From Lachnospiraceae bacterium (GTDB taxonomy: Bacteria; Bacillota; Clostridia; Lachnospirales; Lachnospiraceae): 64,000 nt of DNA. Below the pieces are notes generated by a model. The model made no database searches and had not been told where the DNA came from. It saw only the letters and a program-made list of their open reading frames with translations. The DNA is taken from assembly GCA_015057455.1 (NCBI GenBank), contig SVEH01000019.1, forward strand, positions 1-64,000, written 5' to 3'. Shown one piece after another: positions 57,369 through 64,000 of the stretch. The translations under genes were made by a program, and so were the position numbers. Numbering within the stretch: position 1 is the first letter of the stretch; each line of letters begins with the position of its first letter.

Positions 57369-59096
57369 ATGAAAAAATCAATTTCACTAAGAGTAATAAT
57401 ACCAATATTTGTATTAATCTTAACTATTTTAATTGGCAATACATTTGCTATACTGTTCACCAAAGAAATAGAAAATCAAAACAAAGTTACTATTTCTTCA
57501 TACCTAGAACTTCTTTCTATGCAAAAAGAAGTTTCTGTTATGCTTGAGCAAATAGATAAATATACCCTTCGTATGCCTACTGATAGTGGTACTGCATATG
57601 TAATTCAAAGCCAATTAGAGGAAGATGCTGCTGCTACCTTAGCGGCAATTGAAAAAATCAATAAATTATGTAAAAGCATTAATAATAAGCCATTATTTGA
57701 TTCCTATGCATCATGGGAAGAGTCTGCTATTTGGTTTGTTAACGAAGTCCTTCTAATCAAAGAAAATATTACTGAAACTCAGTATTTACAAGATAATCAA
57801 AATGAGCCAGGTGTAAAAAATGCTCGTTTAAATATGGATACAGAAGGAGCTGAATATCAAGTATTTCTTGAAAAATGTATTGCAGATGCTCAAAAGGATG
57901 TTAACAATGACACAAGAAAATTATCCTTAATTTCATATTGTTCTGTTTTATTAACTATTATTATGGGTGTTCTTGTAATTCTTCTAACATCTAGAACTGT
58001 TACTAACCCTATTAGACGTGGTAGTAAAAAACTTAACGAAATCATTGAAAATTTGGATGCCAATAACGGTGACTTAACTATACGTCTAAAAAAAGAAACA
58101 CATGACGAATTTGGTCAAATGATTGATGGTATTAATACATTCATTGATTCCCTTCAACATACTATGATTTCTATAAAAGAAAACTCTAATATGATAAATA
58201 ATGTATCTAGTGATATGGAATTATATACTAGTGAATGCAATACTTCTACTAATGAGATTTCAAGTGCTATGAAAGATGTTTCTAACAGTATGGTTTCAAT
58301 ACAAAATGCCCTTGAAAACATTAAAGATGGTTCTACAAAAGTCCAACAGACTGTTAATAATATAACTTCTGTTGCTGATGACGGTAGTGAAACAGTTAAA
58401 GAAATTTCTAATAGAGCTGATAAAATAAATGTTACAACAAAGAATCAAAAAACTAATACACAAGCTATGCTTGAAAGCATCAAATCATCTATGAAAGAAT
58501 CTATTGAAAATAGTAAATCTGTTGATGAAATAAATGCTCTTACTGGAGAAATACTTGCTATTTCAACCCAAACAAACCTCCTTGCTCTAAATGCTTCTAT
58601 AGAGGCAGCAAGAGCTGGTGAGGCTGGTAAAGGTTTCTCTGTAGTTGCTGATGAAATAAGAAATCTAGCTGATGAGACAAAACGTACCGTTGGAAATATA
58701 CAATCTGTAAGTACAGTTGTAACTGAAGCCGTTAACTCTTTAGTTCAGAATTCAAATGATATTATTAAATATGTATCAAATAATATTATGAACGAATATG
58801 ATGACTTTGTTGGTGTTGCTGAAGTCTATGAACAAGATTCTGTAACAATGAATGGAATACTTGAAGAATTCAACCAACAAGCTACTATATTAAATGAAGC
58901 AGTCCAAAAACTTGCAGAGGGTATCAGCATTATTAATAATTCTATCCATGACAGTACAACTAATGTTGATAATGTTGCTTCTAATGTAAATAAACTCGCT
59001 GATGGTATGGCTACTATATATGATAAAGTTGGTACTAATAAAACTGTAGCAGCCAACCTTAGCGATGAATTAACAAAATTCAAAAAAGTTGAATAA
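57369..59096 (+). CDS. Methyl-accepting chemotaxis protein (575 aa)
   Basis: Transmembrane helices at about 8-28 and 190-210 enclose a helical-bundle (4HB_MCP-like) extracellular sensor. A HAMP domain follows (~210-265, [19 protein letters not shown]), then the long cytoplasmic coiled coil with the signalling tip [43 protein letters not shown]. It controls CheA. No pentapeptide tether for CheR is visible at the C-terminus (ends ELTKFKKVE). The only chemotaxis gene in the window; implies a motile organism. Confidence 0.95.
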   Translation: MKKSISLRVIIPIFVLILTILIGNTFAILFTKEIENQNKVTISSYLELLSMQKEVSVMLEQIDKYTLRMPTDSGTAYVIQSQLEEDAAATLAAIEKINKLCKSINNKPLFDSYASWEESAIWFVNEVLLIKENITETQYLQDNQNEPGVKNARLNMDTEGAEYQVFLEKCIADAQKDVNNDTRKLSLISYCSVLLTIIMGVLVILLTSRTVTNPIRRGSKKLNEIIENLDANNGDLTIRLKKETHDEFGQMIDGINTFIDSLQHTMISIKENSNMINNVSSDMELYTSECNTSTNEISSAMKDVSNSMVSIQNALENIKDGSTKVQQTVNNITSVADDGSETVKEISNRADKINVTTKNQKTNTQAMLESIKSSMKESIENSKSVDEINALTGEILAISTQTNLLALNASIEAARAGEAGKGFSVVADEIRNLADETKRTVGNIQSVSTVVTEAVNSLVQNSNDIIKYVSNNIMNEYDDFVGVAEVYEQDSVTMNGILEEFNQQATILNEAVQKLAEGISIINNSIHDSTTNVDNVASNVNKLADGMATIYDKVGTNKTVAANLSDELTKFKKVE

Positions 59097-59104
59097 TTAT
59101 AGTT

Positions 59105-59142
59105 TATCACTTCCCCTTAGTTGACTAAGGGGAAGTGTGATA
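59105..59142. terminator. Terminator hairpin overlapping the end of the CotS-like gene
   Basis: TATCACTTCCCCTTAG-n-CTAAGGGGAAGTG-n-GATA forms a ~15-bp stem between two converging genes. Its left side contains the stop codon region and its right side the last codons of the minus-strand gene (ending SHFPLVN). Confidence 0.75.
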
Positions 59143-60133
59143 GATAATCCTCTAGGCTTTTGATAAATTCTTGACGCTGTTCTTCTGTTGCTACTAATTC
59201 GTTTAATTTTTCATATATACGTATTGATAGCCATGCTTTTTTTCCATTATAGTAACCATTTATTAGTTTTCTATATTTTTCTGGATATCCTAACAATATT
59301 ATTAATATTTCTTTTTCCGCATCTGTTATTTTTCTTATTTCATTATATGATTCTATTATATCTTTTGCCATTTCTATATCCCAATTGTTTTTTTCCATTG
59401 CTTTTCTTAATAATGCATATAAATCATATATTTGCACACCATAATGCATTTTATCAAAGTTTATTGTTGCTACATCATCTTTTAGTAATAACACGCTATG
59501 ATGTGTATACCCACCATGACATATTTTATTCTGTTCTATTGACTCTTCATATAATGTTTCATATTGGCTCTCTTCTAACTTGTGCAAATATTTATCCATT
59601 TCCTTATAATAATAATCTATACTTTTTATTATATCTAATTCCAATTGATTTTTCTTTTTCTTATTATATAGATATTTTTTTACTCTCTTTAATTCACCTA
59701 TATAATTTTTGTATTCATTTATAAAATTTCTCTTTGGAATTATTGCTATATCTTCGCCTTCAACACTTATATCCTCCATATAACTATGTAAAGATGCTAG
59801 ATTTGCACTTGTTTTACACATATCATCTATATTATTTATGTCACATTCATCTCCAACAAACCATTTTCTCATTATAAATTTGTTCATATATTTATTGTAT
59901 GATATATATCCATCAGTTTTATTAGCAACACATATATCTAAATTTTCATATCCTCTTCTCTCTATTTCTTCCTTTACTAAATTTTCCGTCTTAAGTTTCT
60001 TCTCTGTATAGTTATAAGATTTTATTATGTACAAACCATCTTTTGTCTCAAGATATACAATTCCTTTGTTCTTATAAATATTATCTATCTGTATTGAATA
60101 TTGTGAATAAATCTGTTCGTTTTTATCATCCAT
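59117..60133 (-). CDS. CotS-family spore coat kinase-like protein, catalytic Asp missing (338 aa)
   Basis: Aminoglycoside-phosphotransferase fold of the CotS/CotI family: KGIVYLETKDGLYIIKSYN (N-lobe), KFIMRKWFVGDECD, catalytic-loop position ICHGGYTHHSVLLL, metal-binding INFDKMHYGVQIYDLYALLRK and the C-terminal NGYYNGKKAWLSIRIYEKL. The loop normally reads HGD; here residue 208 is Gly, so the catalytic base is lost, while the metal-binding Asp in NFDK remains. It is probably a structural or scaffold coat protein, or uses a changed mechanism. GGGGGTG lies 8 nt before the ATG but within a hairpin arm. Confidence 0.85.
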   Translation of the reverse strand: MDDKNEQIYSQYSIQIDNIYKNKGIVYLETKDGLYIIKSYNYTEKKLKTENLVKEEIERRGYENLDICVANKTDGYISYNKYMNKFIMRKWFVGDECDINNIDDMCKTSANLASLHSYMEDISVEGEDIAIIPKRNFINEYKNYIGELKRVKKYLYNKKKKNQLELDIIKSIDYYYKEMDKYLHKLEESQYETLYEESIEQNKICHGGYTHHSVLLLKDDVATINFDKMHYGVQIYDLYALLRKAMEKNNWDIEMAKDIIESYNEIRKITDAEKEILIILLGYPEKYRKLINGYYNGKKAWLSIRIYEKLNELVATEEQRQEFIKSLEDYLSHFPLVN

Positions 60134-60141
60134 ATAAAAAC

Positions 60142-60190
60142 ACCCCCATAGCTTGAATTTGATTTTACATCTTCTTCATTCTATGAGGGT
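60142..60190 (-). promoter_or_regulatory. Hairpin covering the CotS-like ribosome binding site
   Basis: On the minus strand ACCCTCATAG (60190-60181) pairs with CTATGGGGGT (60151-60142) over 10 bp with one G-U. The right arm contains the GGGGGT ribosome binding site and is followed by GTTTTTAT. It can be read as terminator of cca or as a translation-blocking leader. Confidence 0.6.
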
Positions 60191-60314
60191 TATCCCATAT
60201 ATTATTCCTTAAATTTATAATTCTACAAATTATTATAAATATCTATATATTACACTATTATATAGCAAAGCGTAACTTCTGTTATATTTGTTATATATCT
60301 ACTATATATTTATA

Positions 60315-61817
60315 TTAATTATCCTTTATATGATTAAATTTTTCTATAAGTTTATCCCTATTATTAAGCTCAGGATCTTCTATAACCATATTTAATAATG
60401 TATCTAAATATTCACCTATTTGTCTACCTGGCTTTACACCAAGATCAATTAAATCTCTTCCCGTTAATACCATATCCTTTAAACATACACACTGATTTTT
60501 ACTAAGAATATCTGTATACATCCTATATGTTCTTGCTAAATCAGCTAGCTTTACACCTATTGTATCAACATGCTGAGCCAATGTGTCTGCCACTTTCACT
60601 AAAAACAAATATTTATACAAATCTGTTCCTATCTTATTCATAGCTCTACGCATATTGCGCTCTTTATTAGTAAATCTATAATCATGCCATTTTATTAATT
60701 TTAATGCCAATCCTGATGTGTAATTATCAAACTTAAGTCTGTTAAAAACTTTTCTTGCCATATCTACGCCTTGAATATCGTGCATCTTAAAATGTGCAAC
60801 CTTCTGTCCATTCTGTTCTGTGTAATACTTACACGCTGGCTTAGCAATATCATGCAATAAAATAGTCCACATAAGCATCAACTTATCTTTATCAGACAAT
60901 TCTACATCCACCATAGGTTGAATCTCATTATAAATATTATGAACTAAGTTCTCATCATAATTCTCCAATAAAAATTCCTTAAGCTCTCCTCTTAACATAT
61001 ATGACATAGCCTTAAGCGCAAATACGGTATGCTCATCAACATCATACATATGATGATTAGTCTCTTGTTTTACACCAACTAACTCATCATATTCTGGCAA
61101 AATAACCTTTGTTATTCCCATATTATATGCATCTGTAATCTTCTCAGGATGATTTGACATAAATGTCTTATCAAGTTCCGTCTTAATACGTTCTGCACTT
61201 ATATTACTTAATGTAGGTGCTAACTTAACTATAGCTTGTCTTGTTTCTTCACCAATAGAAAAATCTAATTGTGCAGAAAATCTTACAGCCCTTAGAATTC
61301 TAAGTGCGTCTTCTGTAAAACGCTCTACTGGATTGCCTACACATCTAATAATCTTATTATTAAGATCTTCAATTCCATTAAACTTGTCAACAACACCTAC
61401 TTTGTCATTATATGCCATTGCATTAATTGTAAAATCTCTTCTAAGTAAATCTTCTTCTAGATTACTTGTAAACTCTACACTCTCTGGTCTTCTACTATCT
61501 TTGTATTCGCCATCAATTCTATAAGTAGTAACTTCATATCCAACTCTATCAATCATAACAGTTACTGTACCATGTTCAATACCTGTATCAATGGTTTTCT
61601 TAAACAAAGATTTCACTTCCTGAGGCGCTGCTGATGTTGTTATATCCCAATCCTTAGGTTCTTTTCCTAACAATGAGTCTCTAACACATCCACCTACTAC
61701 AAATGCTTCATATCCATTGTCATATAAAACATCTATAATATGTCTTGCCGCCTCTGGAATATTAAATCTATTATTTGGTTGATTACTTAACTTATCTTTT
61801 ATACCCTTTTTATTCAT
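60315..61817 (-). CDS. cca: tRNA nucleotidyltransferase (CCA-adding enzyme) with HD domain (500 aa)
   Basis: Class II polymerase-beta head: GYEAFVVGGCVRDSLLGKEPKDWDITTSA with the catalytic DXD, VTTYRIDGEYKDSRRPESVEF, EEDLLRRDFTINAMAYN, then RFTEDALRILRAVRFSAQLDF and AERIKTELDK. The middle HD region (VAHFKMHDIQG, WTILLHDIAKPACK) and a C-terminal domain follow, typical of long CCA enzymes of Gram-positives. Adds or repairs tRNA 3' CCA. 12 bp after asnS. Confidence 0.95.
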   Translation of the reverse strand: MNKKGIKDKLSNQPNNRFNIPEAARHIIDVLYDNGYEAFVVGGCVRDSLLGKEPKDWDITTSAAPQEVKSLFKKTIDTGIEHGTVTVMIDRVGYEVTTYRIDGEYKDSRRPESVEFTSNLEEDLLRRDFTINAMAYNDKVGVVDKFNGIEDLNNKIIRCVGNPVERFTEDALRILRAVRFSAQLDFSIGEETRQAIVKLAPTLSNISAERIKTELDKTFMSNHPEKITDAYNMGITKVILPEYDELVGVKQETNHHMYDVDEHTVFALKAMSYMLRGELKEFLLENYDENLVHNIYNEIQPMVDVELSDKDKLMLMWTILLHDIAKPACKYYTEQNGQKVAHFKMHDIQGVDMARKVFNRLKFDNYTSGLALKLIKWHDYRFTNKERNMRRAMNKIGTDLYKYLFLVKVADTLAQHVDTIGVKLADLARTYRMYTDILSKNQCVCLKDMVLTGRDLIDLGVKPGRQIGEYLDTLLNMVIEDPELNNRDKLIEKFNHIKDN

Positions 61818-61829
61818 CTCTATCTCTTA

Positions 61830-63221
61830 CTATAGCAAGCAATTATTAACTGTTCTTGGGAATGGTACTACATCTCTGATGTTTGACATACCAGTAAGGT
61901 ACATTACACATCTTTCAAATCCAAGACCAAATCCTGCATGTCTTGCTGTTCCATACTTTCTTAAATCTAAATAGAAGTCATAATCTTCTTGGTTAAGATC
62001 ACATTCTTCCATTCTCTTAACTAACTTATCATAATCATCTTCTCTTTGGCTTCCTCCAATGATTTCACCAATTCCTGGTACTAAACAGTCCATTGCTGCA
62101 ACTGTTTTACCATCTTCATTAAGCTTCATATAAAATGCTTTTATTTCCTTTGGATAATCAGTTACAAAAACAGGTTTCTTAAATACTTCTTCTGTTAAAT
62201 ATCTTTCATGCTCTGTTTGTAAATCACATCCCCATGAAACTTTATATTCAAAATTATCATTATTCTTAGATAAAATATCTATAGCTTCTGTGTAAGTTAC
62301 ACGTCCAAACTCAGAACTTGCAACATGTTTTAATCTATCAATAAGACCTTTATCTACAAATTTATTAAAGAATTCCATCTCCTCTGGAGCATTCTCTAAT
62401 ACATAATTAATAATGTACTTAAGCATACTTTCTGCTAACATCATATCATCATCTAAATCTGCAAATGCAATCTCTGGCTCAATCATCCAGAACTCTGCAG
62501 CATGACGAGTTGTATTAGAATTCTCTGCTCTAAATGTTGGTCCAAATGTGTAAATGTTCTTGAATGCCATTGCATAAGTTTCTCCATTTAACTGACCACT
62601 AACTGTTAAATTAGTCTCTTTATTAAAGAAATCTTTGCTATAATCTACTTTACCATCATCTGTCTTTGGTAAATTCTCCATATCTAAAGTTGTTACTCTA
62701 AACATCTCACCTGCACCTTCACAGTCACTTCCTGTTATAAGTGGAGTATGTACATATACAAATTCTCTTTCTTGGAAGAACTTATGTATTGCGTATGCTA
62801 TTAATGAACGAACTCTAAATACAGCTTGAAATGTATTAGTTCTAGGTCTAAGATGAGAAATTGTTCTTAAATATTCAAAACTATGTCTCTTCTTTTGTAA
62901 TGGATAATCTGCTGTTGATTCTCCTTCTATAATTACTTCTTTAGCTTGAATCTCAAAAGGTTGTTTAGCATCTGGAGTTGCAACTAAGTCACCTTTTACT
63001 ATAACAGCTGCTCCTACGTTTAATTTACCTATCTCATCAAAATTATCTAAACCATCAGCATATACAACTTGAATTGGTTCAAAAAATGTTCCATCATTTA
63101 CAACTAAAAATCCAAAACTTTTTGAATCTCTCTTGCTTCTAAGCCAACCGCCGATGTTAACTTCTTTACCTATATAATCTTTGCTATTCTTAAATATTTC
63201 TCTTATAGATACTAACTCCAT
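61830..63221 (-). CDS. asnS: Asparaginyl-tRNA synthetase
   Basis: 463 aa class IIb synthetase: OB-fold anticodon domain [29 protein letters not shown], then motif 1 and 2 regions [53 protein letters not shown], and motif 3 [27 protein letters not shown]. The start has a ribosome binding site AAAGGATAAT upstream. Confidence 0.98.
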   Translation of the reverse strand: MELVSIREIFKNSKDYIGKEVNIGGWLRSKRDSKSFGFLVVNDGTFFEPIQVVYADGLDNFDEIGKLNVGAAVIVKGDLVATPDAKQPFEIQAKEVIIEGESTADYPLQKKRHSFEYLRTISHLRPRTNTFQAVFRVRSLIAYAIHKFFQEREFVYVHTPLITGSDCEGAGEMFRVTTLDMENLPKTDDGKVDYSKDFFNKETNLTVSGQLNGETYAMAFKNIYTFGPTFRAENSNTTRHAAEFWMIEPEIAFADLDDDMMLAESMLKYIINYVLENAPEEMEFFNKFVDKGLIDRLKHVASSEFGRVTYTEAIDILSKNNDNFEYKVSWGCDLQTEHERYLTEEVFKKPVFVTDYPKEIKAFYMKLNEDGKTVAAMDCLVPGIGEIIGGSQREDDYDKLVKRMEECDLNQEDYDFYLDLRKYGTARHAGFGLGFERCVMYLTGMSNIRDVVPFPRTVNNCLL

Positions 63222-63551
63222 AATTATTATCCTTTCCTACTATATATTTAACCCCAATGTAATCTTAGTTACAATTCTCCTATCCTATCAATTATATACA
63301 TTAACCTTGGCAATTTCAACCATTTATATACAAATAAATTACCTATGTATAGTATCTATACCATTTTTAACCAAATAAAAGTCGTCAATAACACCTTGTT
63401 TTTTACATATATTTACAGCTCTTTTTATCATATTTGTCAAAAAAATCATGTTTTTTCACACAAAAGTGTACATTTTCACCAAGCAGTTGTCTGAAATCTT
63501 CGCAATTTATACAAATCTACGAATTTTTGCCTAAATTTGATTATTTTTTGT
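63222..63551. other. Divergent intergenic region upstream of asnS
   Basis: AT-rich, no supported gene. It includes a palindromic-looking CACAAAAGTGTACATTTTCACC near 63459-63480 upstream of the plus-strand promoter. Confidence 0.35.
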
Positions 63552-63580
63552 TGAAATTGTACGATAATTATTATATAATT
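63552..63580 (+). promoter_or_regulatory. Promoter of the secreted-protein gene at the window end
   Basis: TTGAAA (63552-63557) and TATAAT (63575-63580) with 17-bp spacing, leaving a ~150-nt leader before the ATG at 63739. Confidence 0.65.
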
Positions 63581-63738
63581 AAGTAAACAAACAGAAATAT
63601 TAGCACTTTTCAACCTATTTTCAATTATTGTGCTAGTTGTTTATACTTTATACACCAAAACATCAATTATCTTAGAACTAAGTGACTGAAAGTTATGAAA
63701 CAATTGTTAAAGTTTTAGATTTCTAAGGGGGAGATATT

Positions 63739-64000
63739 ATGAAGAGAGCAACAAGATGTCAAAAAAGTGTACTATCAGCATTGCTTATTCTTTCACTAGT
63801 ATTCTCATTATTATCTTTTGATACTACAACTTGTTTCGCTGGGGGATATAAAATCATGAGATATTATGATGGTAAGGAAAATTTATATGTAAACTTAAAT
63901 GGCTGTGAGGATGAGTGGTGGAAAGATACATGTGTTCAAAGAATGTACTTATTCGGCGAAGACACTGCATGGGTTACATTAGAAAAAACTTCAGATGCAG
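63739..64000 (+). CDS. Secreted protein, partial (runs off the window)
   Basis: Strong ribosome binding site AAGGGGGAG 5 nt before the ATG. The first ~35 residues are a signal peptide (MKRATRCQKSVLSALLILSL, then LVFSLLSF, cleavage probably after CFA-G). The mature part seen so far begins GGYKIMRYYDGKENLYVNLN and has two cysteines flanking EDEWWKD, which could form a disulfide. 87 codons are visible without a stop. No family is recognised from this fragment. Confidence 0.8.
   Translation, partial: MKRATRCQKSVLSALLILSLVFSLLSFDTTTCFAGGYKIMRYYDGKENLYVNLNGCEDEWWKDTCVQRMYLFGEDTAWVTLEKTSDA

Noticed and set aside
59188..59724. 178-codon hydrophobic plus-strand frame opposite the CotS-like gene
   Set aside because: Antisense shadow of a well-supported gene; composition mirrors its lysine-rich codons.

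Overview
The window is low-GC, tightly packed Gram-positive DNA with most genes on the minus strand. Gene content and order point to an anaerobic, spore-forming member of the Clostridia, most likely Lachnospiraceae. Sporulation-type genes (a CwlD-like amidase, a CotS-family coat kinase, a GH18 spore-lysin-like protein), a chemotaxis receptor, quinolinate synthase, a small 2[4Fe-4S] ferredoxin, c-di-GMP and c-di-AMP enzymes and Firmicute synteny blocks (sua5-ywlE-rpiB near atp; gdpP-rplI-dnaB; rplM-rpsI) support this. The taxon is inferred from content and not from a marker search.

Layout. 1-2.9 kb: almost gene-free. A two-gene operon (Xre-type regulator plus a 46-aa protein) lies between two tandem-repeat arrays, one of seven ~65-bp hairpin units and one of ~35/70-bp units. 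2.9-7.5 kb: operon of a family 2 glycosyltransferase, a BMP lipoprotein and a Cache-GGDEF-EAL phosphodiesterase. 7.6-9.6 kb: nadA and a YitT-type membrane protein. 9.8-13.4 kb: an operon with its own promoter and a leader hairpin, encoding a membrane-anchored HNH nuclease and a Tet(M)-like ribosome-protection GTPase fused to a complete YacP/Rae1-type NYN ribonuclease. 13.5-17.4 kb: a DapF homologue with both catalytic cysteines replaced by serine, a diguanylate cyclase, rplM-rpsI and a small membrane protein. 17.6-19.1 kb: an L,D-transpeptidase. 19.1-19.9 kb: intergenic, with two convergent copies of a structured repeat. 19.9-25.7 kb: nucleoside catabolism (deoB, deoD), an M29 aminopeptidase and a large secreted protein. 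25.8-26.6 kb: two small orphan genes. 27-34.4 kb: complete atp operon whose c subunit carries a Na+-type ligand set. 34.6-42.8 kb: DegV, DUF402, rpiB, ywlE, sua5, amidase, GH18 and a PTS IIC-like permease. 43.2-45 kb: mecA, a DUF1858 protein and a ferredoxin. 45-56.8 kb: SGNH hydrolase/MBOAT pair, dnaB, rplI, gdpP, pullulanase, and a truncated CapD-like dehydratase divergent from a degenerate CpsB-like protein. 56.8-64 kb: a third copy of the structured repeat, a chemotaxis receptor, a CotS-like protein, cca, asnS and the start of a secreted protein.

The strongest candidates for undescribed biology are: (1) the HNH / ribosome-protection-GTPase-NYN operon with its leader hairpin; (2) a dispersed family of intergenic elements built from a palindrome, a conserved linker and a long closing helix around a conserved core; (3) the Ser/Ser DapF paralogue; (4) the array-flanked Xre operon; (5) the degenerate CpsB-like protein divergent from a CapD variant that lacks its first Rossmann domain. 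All functions are inferred from sequence reading alone; no database search was possible.
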